A program made the translations under genes and the position numbers. 64,000 bases of DNA. Source: Mageeibacillus indolicus UPII9-5. GTDB taxonomy: Bacteria; Bacillota; Clostridia; Saccharofermentanales; Fastidiosipilaceae. The DNA is taken from contig NC_013895.2 in NCBI RefSeq assembly GCF_000025225.2, positions 558,001-622,000 on the forward strand. The letters are read 5' to 3'. Below are positions 35,965 to 44,488 of this stretch, in pieces. How positions within the stretch are numbered: position 1 is the stretch's first letter; each line of letters starts with the position of its first letter. The notes below the pieces were generated by a model. That model worked only from the letters and a program-made list of their open reading frames with translations. It searched no databases and was not told the origin of the DNA.

Positions 35965-36244
35965 AAAGCGTAAAAAGGCATAATAAAGCATAAGCTTTAA
36001 TAGTGACTAATCCGGACGTGCATCCGCATTGACGTGCTCATATAAGGATTCTTCGGCAACGTTTTTCTTCAAGAGAACAAACGGGAATGGTTCCTGTTTA
36101 CTGTCTATATGACAAGAAAATAAAATTTAATGCCGCTAAAAATGACGATTTTTTACAATTAAACCCGTTTCTTAACTTCAGTAAATGATATACTACTAGC
36201 AGAAACAATATTAAAGCGTTGTTTTATTTGAAAGGAGACAAATT

Positions 36245-37300
36245 ATGAAGGGTTTTGCGATGTTACGTATCGGTGAGATTGGCTGGATTGAGAAGGAACG
36301 TCCGGCTTGCGGTCCGTTGGACGCTATCGTCAAACCGTTGGCTCTTTCCCCCTGTACATCTGATGTACATACCGTATGGGAAGGCGCAATCGGCGAGCGG
36401 GAGAACATGATCTTAGGTCATGAAGGCTGCGGTGTTGTAGCTGAAGTAGGTTCATTGGTAAAAGATTTTAAGGTAGGCGATCGGGTAATGGTAGCTGCTA
36501 TTACACCTGATTGGAACTCCTTGCAGGCGCAAGCTGGTTTCCCGATGCATTCGGGCGGAATGCTTGCCGGTTGGAAATTCTCCAACTTCAAAGACGGTGT
36601 TTTCGGTGAATATTTCCATGTGAATGACGCTGACGGTAACTTGGCTCTTCTGCCTGATTCGATTTCCCCAGCTGAAGCCTGTATGCTTTCAGATATGGTT
36701 CCGACCGGCTTCCACGGTGTAGAACTGGCTGACGTACAATTCGGTGATACCGTTTTGGTTATAGGTATCGGACCTGTAGGTCTGATGTCAGTCGCCGGTG
36801 CTAACTTGCGCGGTGCTTCAAGAATTATCGTTGTCGGTACTCGTCCTAATTGTATTGCTGCCGCTAAAGGTTATGGCGCAACTGATGTTATCAGCTATAA
36901 GGACGGCCCGATTGATGAACAAGTATTGGCAATGACTCACGGCCAAGGTGTTGATAAAGTCGTTATTGCCGGCGGTGATTGCACCACATTCGAACCTGCT
37001 GTTAAGGCTTTGAAACCGGGCGGGAAGATCGGTAACGTCAACTATCTCGGCGAAGGTACCTATATTAATATTCCGCGTGTTGAATGGGGCGTTGGTATGG
37101 GACACAAACAAATCAACGGCGGCCTGATGCCCGGCGGACGTCTCCGTTTGGAAAAACTTTCTAGCTTGGTAGCTTGCGGCAAATTGGATGTTAAGCCTTT
37201 GCTGACTCACCGCTTCCAAGGCTTCGAGCATGTTGAAGATGCTTTGATGCTGATGAAGAACAAACCAGCTGATTTGATTAAGCCGGTAGTTGTTCTGTAA
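36245..37300 (+). CDS. adh: NADP-dependent secondary alcohol dehydrogenase (zinc, medium-chain)
   Basis: The 351-residue protein has a sequence and length very close to the Clostridium beijerinckii and Thermoanaerobacter brockii NADP-dependent enzymes (MKGFAMLRIGEIGWIEKERP). The catalytic zinc ligands fit Cys37 (SPCTSD) and His59 (GHEGCG), with the Asp in LSDMVPTGFHG. The NADP-selecting loop reads GTRP where the known enzymes have GSRP. It reduces ketones such as acetone, or aldehydes, using NADPH. AAAGGAG precedes the ATG, and a terminator follows, so it is a single-gene unit. Confidence 0.93.
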   Translation: MKGFAMLRIGEIGWIEKERPACGPLDAIVKPLALSPCTSDVHTVWEGAIGERENMILGHEGCGVVAEVGSLVKDFKVGDRVMVAAITPDWNSLQAQAGFPMHSGGMLAGWKFSNFKDGVFGEYFHVNDADGNLALLPDSISPAEACMLSDMVPTGFHGVELADVQFGDTVLVIGIGPVGLMSVAGANLRGASRIIVVGTRPNCIAAAKGYGATDVISYKDGPIDEQVLAMTHGQGVDKVVIAGGDCTTFEPAVKALKPGGKIGNVNYLGEGTYINIPRVEWGVGMGHKQINGGLMPGGRLRLEKLSSLVACGKLDVKPLLTHRFQGFEHVEDALMLMKNKPADLIKPVVVL

Positions 37301-37321
37301 ACATAAGTGTTGTAAATTAAG

Positions 37322-37349
37322 GAGGACGGGTTTCTACTCGTCCTCTTTT
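37322..37349 (+). terminator. Terminator of adh
   Basis: GAGGACG (37322-37328) pairs with CGTCCTC (37339-37345), followed by TTTTA. It lies only 30 nt before the CobW gene, which is probably transcribed partly by read-through. Confidence 0.8.
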
Positions 37350-37378
37350 AATTTGCGAAGAAAAAGATAGGCGAAATT

Positions 37379-38329
37379 ATGAAAATACTATTTGTTTCCG
37401 GCTTCCTGGGAGCAGGAAAAACACGTTTTATCATGCGAATGAGCAAGGTCACCGGCCGTAAGTTCGTGATAGTCGAGAATGAATTTGCGGACATAAATAT
37501 TGATGCGGAAAGATTGCGAGAGAGTGGAACGAACGGCGATGGAGCGAGTCCGTTTCGCAAAATTGTTGAACTCAGTGAAGGCTGTATTTGCTGTTCCCTT
37601 AATATTGACTTTAACCATTCTTTATACACTATTGCTAATTCCTTAGACCCGGATTATTTGGTGGTTGAACCGAGTGGAGTAGCCAAAACCGCTAGCATAA
37701 TCGAGCATGTGCGTACGATTTGCTACGAGAGGATAGGAATTCTGGCACCGGTTACTATAATTGACGGAAAAAATTACGAAATCAGTCGTAGAAATAATCC
37801 GGATATTTTTTATAGCCAATTACAGACGGCTGGGACGATAGTGGTCAGCAAGTCTGAAACGTGGACCGAGGACGATTATCGCCGCTTAAGTGAAGAACTG
37901 CATATACCGTCAGATGCTGAGTTTTTGCATAAGCATTATGATAAATGGTCAAAAGATGAGTTTGAAGAGTTGCTGCGCAGGGAATATGCCGATCTTAAAA
38001 ATGACATTTTGCCGAATAAATTGAAAAAAAGGTTTGTGCTGACAGCCAAGAATAAAGGACCGGATTTGGAAACGATCAGCTTCAAACGCTGCACCTTACG
38101 GAATCCTATGGAGCTACAGTCTTTTTTACAAATTTTGACCAGTGGGGTTTTGGGGCGGGTGGTCCGCGCTAAGGGTTTTTTCCCTACGGCTAACGGTGAA
38201 AACTTGAATTTCGATTTGGTAGAAGGGCTATACGCGATAACCGGTATGCCTTTGGGTAAGGAAACCAGCATTGTCGTGATTGGTTCTAATCTTAATCGGG
38301 AAACGATAGCATATTTGGTGCAAAATTAA
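37379..38329 (+). CDS. CobW/P47K-family metallochaperone GTPase
   Basis: The 316-residue protein has Walker A GFLGAGKT at the very start, the metal-binding CxCC motif EGCICCSL (about 70) and base-recognition VSKSE. The C-terminal CobW domain (about 215-316) is short. The family delivers zinc, cobalt or other metals to client enzymes using GTP. Its neighbour is a zinc-dependent alcohol dehydrogenase, a possible client, but no Zur box is evident. Confidence 0.82.
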   Translation: MKILFVSGFLGAGKTRFIMRMSKVTGRKFVIVENEFADINIDAERLRESGTNGDGASPFRKIVELSEGCICCSLNIDFNHSLYTIANSLDPDYLVVEPSGVAKTASIIEHVRTICYERIGILAPVTIIDGKNYEISRRNNPDIFYSQLQTAGTIVVSKSETWTEDDYRRLSEELHIPSDAEFLHKHYDKWSKDEFEELLRREYADLKNDILPNKLKKRFVLTAKNKGPDLETISFKRCTLRNPMELQSFLQILTSGVLGRVVRAKGFFPTANGENLNFDLVEGLYAITGMPLGKETSIVVIGSNLNRETIAYLVQN

Positions 38330-38420
38330 ACGACAGTGCGTATGACGCTTTGATACGGTGGTAAGTTCTACGTGTAGTAAGTTTTAAGTTGAAAGTTGCA
38401 ATCGTTGTGAAGGGTAACGT

Positions 38421-38448
38421 AAAAAGCCTTGATCACTCAAGGCTTTTT
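38421..38448. terminator. Bidirectional terminator between the CobW gene and tRNAs
   Basis: AAAAAGCCTTGA (38421-38432) and TCAAGGCTTTTT (38437-38448) form a perfect 12-bp stem with loop TCAC. It has T-runs on both strands and ends 4 nt from the 3' end of tRNA-Tyr. Confidence 0.92.
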
Positions 38449-38451
38449 ACG

Positions 38452-38536
38452 TGGTGGGAGAAGGTGGATTCGAACCACCGAAGTCGGTGACAACAGATTT
38501 ACAGTCTGCCCCCTTTGGCCGCTCGGGAATTCTCCC
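38452..38536 (-). tRNA. tRNA-Tyr (GTA)
   Basis: The 85-nt minus-strand tRNA has acceptor stem GGGAGAA/TTCTCCC, anticodon GTA in the loop of CAGACTGTAAATCTG, a long variable arm as expected of tRNA-Tyr, T-loop GGTTCGAATCC, and encoded CCA. Confidence 0.95.
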
Positions 38537-38567
38537 ATATAAAATTGTGTGTGTCAAAAGACAATAA

Positions 38568-38644
38568 TGGTGGGCCTTCAGGGACTCGAACCCGGGACCG
38601 ACCGGTTATGAGCCGGTTGCTCTAACCAACTGAGCTAAAGGCCC
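38568..38644 (-). tRNA. tRNA-Met (CAT), elongator type
   Basis: The 77-nt minus-strand tRNA has acceptor GGGCCTT/AAGGCCC, D-loop AGCTCAGTTGGTTAGAGC, anticodon loop CTCATAA, T-loop GGTTCGAGTCC and encoded CCA. The anticodon CAT could also mean tRNA-Ile2 (lysidine). The first pair G-C rules out the usual initiator mismatch. Confidence 0.9.
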
Positions 38645-38666
38645 GTGGTCAATTGACAGCTTAGTC

Positions 38667-38695
38667 ATGATACTTGATTTTTACTTTTTTGTCAA
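38667..38695 (-). promoter_or_regulatory. Promoter of the tRNA-Met/tRNA-Tyr unit
   Basis: On the minus strand TTGACA (38690-38695), a 17-nt spacer and TATCAT (38667-38672), 22 nt before the tRNA-Met 5' end. Confidence 0.8.
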
Positions 38696-38781
38696 CAGGA
38701 AATTTTAAAATATCCGATTCGTCGTAAAGGAAGTTTAAATGTTATAATTACCGTAAAGACGGGAAAGGAGCTTAGGCCAAG

Positions 38782-40473
38782 ATGAACTTCAAAGATATGC
38801 CGTATGTACGGCCGGATATTGAGCAAATAGAAGCTGAATTTACTGACAGATTACACGGGTTTGCAACCGCTTCATTTGTTGATGATCAACTTGAACATTG
38901 GCAGGAACTTAATGTTATCCGAAATAATTGGCAAACTCAGGCGACGCTTTGCCACATCCGGTCTTCAATGGACACGACTGATCCGTTCTACCAAACGGAG
39001 TTGAATTATTTCGATGAACAATCACCGCGTTTTGCGGCATTAGTGGCCAAGTTTTACCGCGCTTTGCTCGACAGCAAATTCCGAAGTGAACTTAATGCCA
39101 AGGTCGGGGATTTGATTTTTAAAATTGCCGAACAGTATTTAACTGCTTTCAATCCAAGTATTATGGATCTTCTGGTGCAGGAAAATAAGCTTAACACGGA
39201 ATACGATTTGCTGCGCTCTTCCGCCAAGCTAGATTTGGACGGGAAAAAATATACATTAGCTGGGCTGCTGCCGTTTACGACCGATCCCGAGCGAGATTTG
39301 CGACACCGGGCGGTCAAGCTTTATAACAAATTTTTTGCCGACAATTTAAACGAGTTCAATATAATTTTCGACAAAATGGTTAAAGTACGTACGGAAATAG
39401 CTCGTAAATTGGGCTATAAGGATTATGTCGCTTTGGGCTATGCGCGTATGGGTCGACTTGATTACGGCGAGGCAGAAGTTGCGGCTTATCGCAAAGCTAT
39501 AATTAAATATATTGTTCCGCTGGCTACCGAATTGCGGCAGCGGCAGGCCACACGCTTGGGCCTTGAGAAGCTGACATTCTACGATGAAGGTTTATCATTT
39601 CCCACTGGAAATCCTAAGCCGCTTGGTAACGAAGAAGAGTTAGTGGAAAAAGCGCGTGCCATGTATAATCAGTTGTCCCCGGAAACAGGGGAGTTCTTTA
39701 ATTTCATGATCTCAAACGGTTTGATGGATTTGCCGCTCCGTCCAGGAAAGCACGGCGGCGGATATTGTGCATACATTCCTTTGTATAAGTCGCCGTTCAT
39801 TTTGGCCAATTTTAATGGCACGGCTGATGACATAGATGTACTGACGCATGAAGTCGGCCATGCTTTCCAAGTGTATCGCAGTCGCAACACAATCCTGCCG
39901 GAATATATCTGGCCTAGCATGGATGCGGCTGAAATACATTCGATGAGTATGGAATATCTAACGTGGAATTATATGAAACCGTTTTTTGGTGCGGCTACCG
40001 ATCGTTACAATTTCGAACATTTGGCCACAGCCGTTTTGTTCATTCCTTACGGGGCATTGGTTGACCATTTCCAACATGAAGTATACCGTCATCCTGAGTT
40101 TACTCCGGCTGAACGTATGAAAACTTGGCGTAAGTTGGAAAAAATATATTTACCGCATCGTGACTATGCGGATATCAAAATACTTAAAGACGGTGGCTAT
40201 TGGTTCCGTCAAAGCCATATTTTTACCTTGCCATTCTATTATATTGATTACACTTTAGCACAAAACTGTTCCTTGCAATTTTGGCACAAAGGGCTAACGA
40301 ATATGAAAGCGGCGTGGCAAGATTACATGCGTTTATGTGACTTGGGCGGCAGCAAAAGCTTTGCACAGCTGGTGAATGCTGCTGGACTTGAAAATCCGTT
40401 CCGGGCAACGACTTTGTCCGAAATTGCCGCACATGCAAAAAAATATTTTGAAAATTTTAAGGAAGAAATTTAA
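38782..40473 (+). CDS. pepF: Oligoendopeptidase, M3 family (PepF-like)
   Basis: The 563-residue protein contains the zinc motif LTHEVGHAFQVY (HEVGH at about 356-360) and the downstream third ligand region PSMDAAEIHSMSMEYL. It is a cytoplasmic peptidase of peptides about 7-17 residues long. An extended -10 (TG-T-TATAAT, 38740-38748) and AAAGGAG precede it. Its stop codon abuts the GTG of the following murL-murD gene, so the two share a transcript. Confidence 0.93.
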   Translation: MNFKDMPYVRPDIEQIEAEFTDRLHGFATASFVDDQLEHWQELNVIRNNWQTQATLCHIRSSMDTTDPFYQTELNYFDEQSPRFAALVAKFYRALLDSKFRSELNAKVGDLIFKIAEQYLTAFNPSIMDLLVQENKLNTEYDLLRSSAKLDLDGKKYTLAGLLPFTTDPERDLRHRAVKLYNKFFADNLNEFNIIFDKMVKVRTEIARKLGYKDYVALGYARMGRLDYGEAEVAAYRKAIIKYIVPLATELRQRQATRLGLEKLTFYDEGLSFPTGNPKPLGNEEELVEKARAMYNQLSPETGEFFNFMISNGLMDLPLRPGKHGGGYCAYIPLYKSPFILANFNGTADDIDVLTHEVGHAFQVYRSRNTILPEYIWPSMDAAEIHSMSMEYLTWNYMKPFFGAATDRYNFEHLATAVLFIPYGALVDHFQHEVYRHPEFTPAERMKTWRKLEKIYLPHRDYADIKILKDGGYWFRQSHIFTLPFYYIDYTLAQNCSLQFWHKGLTNMKAAWQDYMRLCDLGGSKSFAQLVNAAGLENPFRATTLSEIAAHAKKYFENFKEEI

Positions 40474-43400
40474 GTGAAAGCTAAAACTTGGTCTGATTTA
40501 CGTGATAGATATCCACGGTTCATATATGAAAGCTACGAGCTGGCAAGTGGAGACGATGGCCTGACGATAACGTTTAAGTTCAGCGTGCCGGGCCTCGCTG
40601 AATTTACGCCGCGCTGTGTTATTCCGGTCGCGCCTGAGCGAATTAAGAATAAAGATGCTCAAATGTTGCATCGTTTGGCATTTTTATTGGGAATGGTTGA
40701 ACTGATCAGTTACTGGAAGATCGCTTGCCCACCGGAAGTCGTGGTACAAGCCGGCAAACTGAATGAAGCTGAGGTGGAATTTTGGCGCAAGCTCTATTTT
40801 GGCGGCTTGGGAGAGTTTTTTTATCGTAATAACTGTCCGGCGGATTATGACAACTTTATGTATTTGCATTCCGTTGAAGTGCGGGAAAATTTGCCGTTTT
40901 TTTGGACATTATCCACGTATGAAGCGATGAATAAATTGGAAGAAAAAAATGTACGAGAGGTGCTGGTTCCGGTAGGTGGCGGTAAGGATTCAGCTGTAAG
41001 CCTCGCTTTCCTCAAAGCGGCAGGCTATCGTTGTCATGCTTTGGCTATTAATGCGAATGCAGCGGTTTTGGGGACGATCGAAGTCGCCGGTTTAACGGAA
41101 AAAACGCTTATAAGCCGGCAGCTGGATGAAAAAATGTTGAGGTTAAATGAGGAAGGTTTCCTAAATGGTCATACGCCCTTTTCGGCAATAGTGGCCTTTG
41201 AATCTTTGCTGGCAGCTTATTTGTATGATATCCGGGATATTGCCTTGTCCAATGAACGCTCAGCCAATGAAGCAAGTATAATCGGTACGAAAATCAATCA
41301 CCAATATTCTAAATCAGGTGAGTTTGAGCGTGAATTTCAGGGTTATATCGAGCAACAGATCGGATTACCTCAGCGTTATTTCAGTTTACTGCGCCCTTTG
41401 AGTGAGATCGCTATCGCCAAGCATTTTGCTGCTCTGGCGGAATTCCATCCTGTTTTCCATTCGTGCAACCGCGGCAGCAAAAAAGGCGTTTGGTGCGGAA
41501 AATGCGCGAAATGCCTTTTTGTGGCGATTGTTTTGGCTCCGTTCATAGGTGCTGCCCGTGTCGCTGAACTTTGGGGGACGGATATTCTGAATGATGAAGA
41601 GTTGTTGCCGGAATTGGACGAATTGCTCGGGAACACCGGCTGCAAGCCGTTTGAATGTGTGGGTACGATTGATGAAGTTAAGCTTGCTTTGAAATTGCTG
41701 GCCGAACAGGGTGATAAATCTTTGGCGGTACGTCATTTCTTGGGCCGGACTAATTGGGCGTGTGACCACAGCGTGTATGCGTCGTCGTCCTACAATAATT
41801 TGCTGTATACTTATATCCATGATCCGGAATTACCGGTAGAATATATGAAAGTTTTGCCGGTGACATACCAAATTGACCGGGGAACGGCGAATAAAAAAAT
41901 AAAAACGATAGTCTGGGAAAATCAGCCGGGTGAAGTAACCGGCACAGCCGCAAACGTAAGTCCGGTTGCTAATCGCAAGTCAGTTGCCGCAGGAATTGAT
42001 TTTCGGGCTCCAGGGCATCTTGTTTTGGGATTCGGACGTGAGGGAAGGGCAATGCTTGACTTCTTTATCCGTGTCTGTCCGCCTGATTTTGCCGGCAGAA
42101 TAGGTATAGCTAACCTGACTCCGCTCAGTGAAGCAGATATGAAGTATTTGCAAAATCTACCATTTAAGGTGGAAGTTTATGTCGGCAAAGACTATTTGTC
42201 CGCTTTGGCTAAATATGACATTTGCTATAAAAGCCCCGGTATAAGCTTCAAAGAACTCACCGACAGTTGCCTGCCGACAGCTAAATTGCCAGATTACCCG
42301 AATTGTAGGATTACCTGCCAGGCTGATCTTTTCATCCGCGCATTCGCAGCCAAAATAATTGGGGTCACAGGCACAAAGGGCAAATCTACCACGACTTCAC
42401 TAATTCACAGTATGTTGTGCCGCCGCGGTCGGGCTTGGTTGCTGGGTAATATCGGACGCGCACCGTTTACGGCAATAGATGAAATTGCTTCAGCAGATGA
42501 TATTGCGCTTGAGCTTTCATGTCATCAACTGCAATATACGAGTCATAGTCCGCATATTGCGGTGTTGACCAATATTTATCCGGAACATTTGGATCATTAT
42601 CGTGATTATGAAGAGTATATCCAGGCGAAGTTTAATATTCTGCGCTACCAAAAGGTGTCGGACTGGTCGATATTAAACGGCGAACAAATTGATGAAATGC
42701 ATAAATATTTGCCGCAGTTGCCGGCGAAAGTTATTTTGGTTTTACCAAATGATGTAGGTGCAGCTTCAAACGGTGAAGAACTGAACCGGGAATTAAGCGC
42801 AAGGATCGACGCCTACCGAAAAAAGTGTCCTGGTTGGAATATTACAGCTTTGGCATTTTACGACAAACCGGCGAAAACGGCCGTGCGATATATGTTCCTG
42901 CCGTCGCCCGAAGCGGGATTGAATAAATTCACTGTAAATTTGACCGGAATCATTCAGGCTTTGTCCGGACCGGCTCATGCCTGTGATTTAGCCATGGCGA
43001 TAACGGCTGTATTGATTACCGGATTGGCAGTTACCGAAATAAAAAAAGGAATAAGCGACTTTGCCGGTTTGCCGCATCGTTGTGAAGCGGTGAAGTGCTC
43101 GAGCAAAATAAAATTTTTCAATGATTCTATTTCTACTATACCGGAAACTTGCCTTTTGGCGATGCAGACTTTGGAAAAAGTTGACGCATTGATTATCGGT
43201 GGATTGGATCGCGGCATTGATTATTCCGGCTTGGAAAAAAGCATTTTGAACTCCAAGCTTAAGCTGTTGCTTTGCTTGCCAGATACCGGCTGGCAAATCG
43301 CCGATCGACTGCTTGCTGAGGCCGCGTCATTGGGGATTAAATTGCCGAAGATGGTAAAGGTGAAAACAGTACCGGAAGCGGTGCGGCTGGCGGCTACTGA

Positions 43401-43533
43401 GTTGCAGGCGGGGGATGTGTGTTTGTTTTCTCCGGCCGCAGCGAGTTATAACACCTTCAAAGACTTCGCTGAACGCGGCGATGTATTCAAACAGGCGGTG
43501 CGGCTGAACGCCGACTCAGCCAATGTGAAATAA
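40474..43533 (+). CDS. Fusion of MurL-type UDP-MurNAc-L-Ala-L-Glu epimerase and MurD-type ligase
   Basis: The 1019-residue protein starts at GTG immediately after the pepF stop (AAGGA 11 nt upstream). The N-terminal half (about 1-450) matches MurL: an ATP-pyrophosphatase-like loop VPVGGGKDSAVS (about 164-175), ALAINAN, SNERSANEAS and a cysteine-rich CNRGSKKGVWCGKCAKC. MurL uses ATP, releasing AMP, to turn the terminal L-Glu of UDP-MurNAc-L-Ala-L-Glu into D-Glu. The C-terminal half (about 505-1019) is a Mur ligase: Rossmann start LVLGFGREGRAML, P-loop IGVTGTKGKSTT (about 628-639), LTNIYPEHLDHY, and FAGLPHRCEAV with DSISTIPE. In Xanthomonas, MurD2 and MurL are separate proteins. Here one chain could add L-Glu and epimerise it. 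Confidence 0.82.
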   Translation: MKAKTWSDLRDRYPRFIYESYELASGDDGLTITFKFSVPGLAEFTPRCVIPVAPERIKNKDAQMLHRLAFLLGMVELISYWKIACPPEVVVQAGKLNEAEVEFWRKLYFGGLGEFFYRNNCPADYDNFMYLHSVEVRENLPFFWTLSTYEAMNKLEEKNVREVLVPVGGGKDSAVSLAFLKAAGYRCHALAINANAAVLGTIEVAGLTEKTLISRQLDEKMLRLNEEGFLNGHTPFSAIVAFESLLAAYLYDIRDIALSNERSANEASIIGTKINHQYSKSGEFEREFQGYIEQQIGLPQRYFSLLRPLSEIAIAKHFAALAEFHPVFHSCNRGSKKGVWCGKCAKCLFVAIVLAPFIGAARVAELWGTDILNDEELLPELDELLGNTGCKPFECVGTIDEVKLALKLLAEQGDKSLAVRHFLGRTNWACDHSVYASSSYNNLLYTYIHDPELPVEYMKVLPVTYQIDRGTANKKIKTIVWENQPGEVTGTAANVSPVANRKSVAAGIDFRAPGHLVLGFGREGRAMLDFFIRVCPPDFAGRIGIANLTPLSEADMKYLQNLPFKVEVYVGKDYLSALAKYDICYKSPGISFKELTDSCLPTAKLPDYPNCRITCQADLFIRAFAAKIIGVTGTKGKSTTTSLIHSMLCRRGRAWLLGNIGRAPFTAIDEIASADDIALELSCHQLQYTSHSPHIAVLTNIYPEHLDHYRDYEEYIQAKFNILRYQKVSDWSILNGEQIDEMHKYLPQLPAKVILVLPNDVGAASNGEELNRELSARIDAYRKKCPGWNITALAFYDKPAKTAVRYMFLPSPEAGLNKFTVNLTGIIQALSGPAHACDLAMAITAVLITGLAVTEIKKGISDFAGLPHRCEAVKCSSKIKFFNDSISTIPETCLLAMQTLEKVDALIIGGLDRGIDYSGLEKSILNSKLKLLLCLPDTGWQIADRLLAEAASLGIKLPKMVKVKTVPEAVRLAATELQAGDVCLFSPAAASYNTFKDFAERGDVFKQAVRLNADSANVK

Positions 43534-43606
43534 AAGATAACTATTGCCTAATCATCAAATTTTAGTTAATATAACTGATATAAATTTTTAGGAAATGGTG
43601 AATGTT

Positions 43607-44323
43607 ATGACAAATGAATTACTTCTTATTTTCTCATTGGTTTTTATTTATGGGGGAGTTTTGGTCGCCTATAAATTATTTGGCCGAGTTGGACTTTTTT
43701 GTTTTACCGCCATCGCGGCTATTCTTGCCAATGTTGAAGTTGCGATGTTGATTGAAGGTTTCGGTATGGTACAAACTTTGGGCAACGTCCTGTTTGCGTC
43801 TAGCTTCTTGGTGACGGATATTTTAAGCGAAAATTATGGCAAAAAAGATGCTCAAGTGGCCGTTAACATCGGAATTTTCACGTCCGTTATCTTTATTGTT
43901 TTAGCGCAATCCTGGTTGCTCTATCATCCAATTCCTGATCATGCGCCTAGTGCTGCTTTCCCATTGGTCTTCGGTAATACGCCGCGTATTTTGGGTGCCA
44001 GCTTCTTTGTTTATGCTGTTTCTCAGCGGTTTGACGTTTTTCTTTATCACAAATGGTGGGACATAAGCAGCAAATGGAAAAATGACCGCCGTCCGTATTT
44101 GTGGCTGCGCAACAACGGCTCAACTTTGTTTTCTCAGTTGCTCAACACGGTTATGTTCAATGTTTTGGCATTTGCCGGTACCGAGTCATGGGGGACTGTT
44201 CTCAGCATTATAATTTCCTGCTATGTCATCTTTATCTTTACTAGCTTGTTAGATACGCCTGTTGTTTACATTGCGCGCCGCATAAAGCCGCGTATGGATG
44301 CTCCGGTCAAGCAAGAGAAGTAA
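43607..44323 (+). CDS. Queuosine precursor transporter family (YhhQ/VUT) membrane protein
   Basis: The protein has 238 residues from ATG 43607 (GGTG 6 nt upstream; ATG 43595 also possible) and about six to seven hydrophobic helices. The family motif is seen in FASSFLVTDILSENYGKKDA and in the QRFDVFLYHKWW block. YhhQ homologues import preQ0/preQ1 or related bases for tRNA queuosine. No que or tgt genes are nearby in the window. Confidence 0.85.
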   Translation: MTNELLLIFSLVFIYGGVLVAYKLFGRVGLFCFTAIAAILANVEVAMLIEGFGMVQTLGNVLFASSFLVTDILSENYGKKDAQVAVNIGIFTSVIFIVLAQSWLLYHPIPDHAPSAAFPLVFGNTPRILGASFFVYAVSQRFDVFLYHKWWDISSKWKNDRRPYLWLRNNGSTLFSQLLNTVMFNVLAFAGTESWGTVLSIIISCYVIFIFTSLLDTPVVYIARRIKPRMDAPVKQEK

Positions 44324-44368
44324 TCTGTCAGCTGTCCGGCCGAGGTGCAATGCTCGAAGGCTAAGCTG

Positions 44369-44394
44369 TGACAAGAAGTTGTTACAAGAAGTTG
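44369..44394. repeat. Two tandem 13-nt repeats
   Basis: TGACAAGAAGTTG (44369-44381) is followed by TTACAAGAAGTTG (44382-44394), with one change. It lies in the gap before rlmN. Confidence 0.75.
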
Positions 44395-44437
44395 CGGCAA
44401 TTGGCCGGATAATTTCTCTGATAATTAGATTTATTTA

Positions 44438-44446
44438 TGCTATAAT
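44438..44446 (+). promoter_or_regulatory. Extended -10 promoter of the rlmN operon
   Basis: TG-C-TATAAT (44438-44446) lies 42 nt before the rlmN start; the -35 is weak, as is common for extended -10 promoters. Confidence 0.6.
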
Positions 44447-44488
44447 GACGGGGTATAAAGTCTAAATCGTGGAGGTTTTTTGCATATA

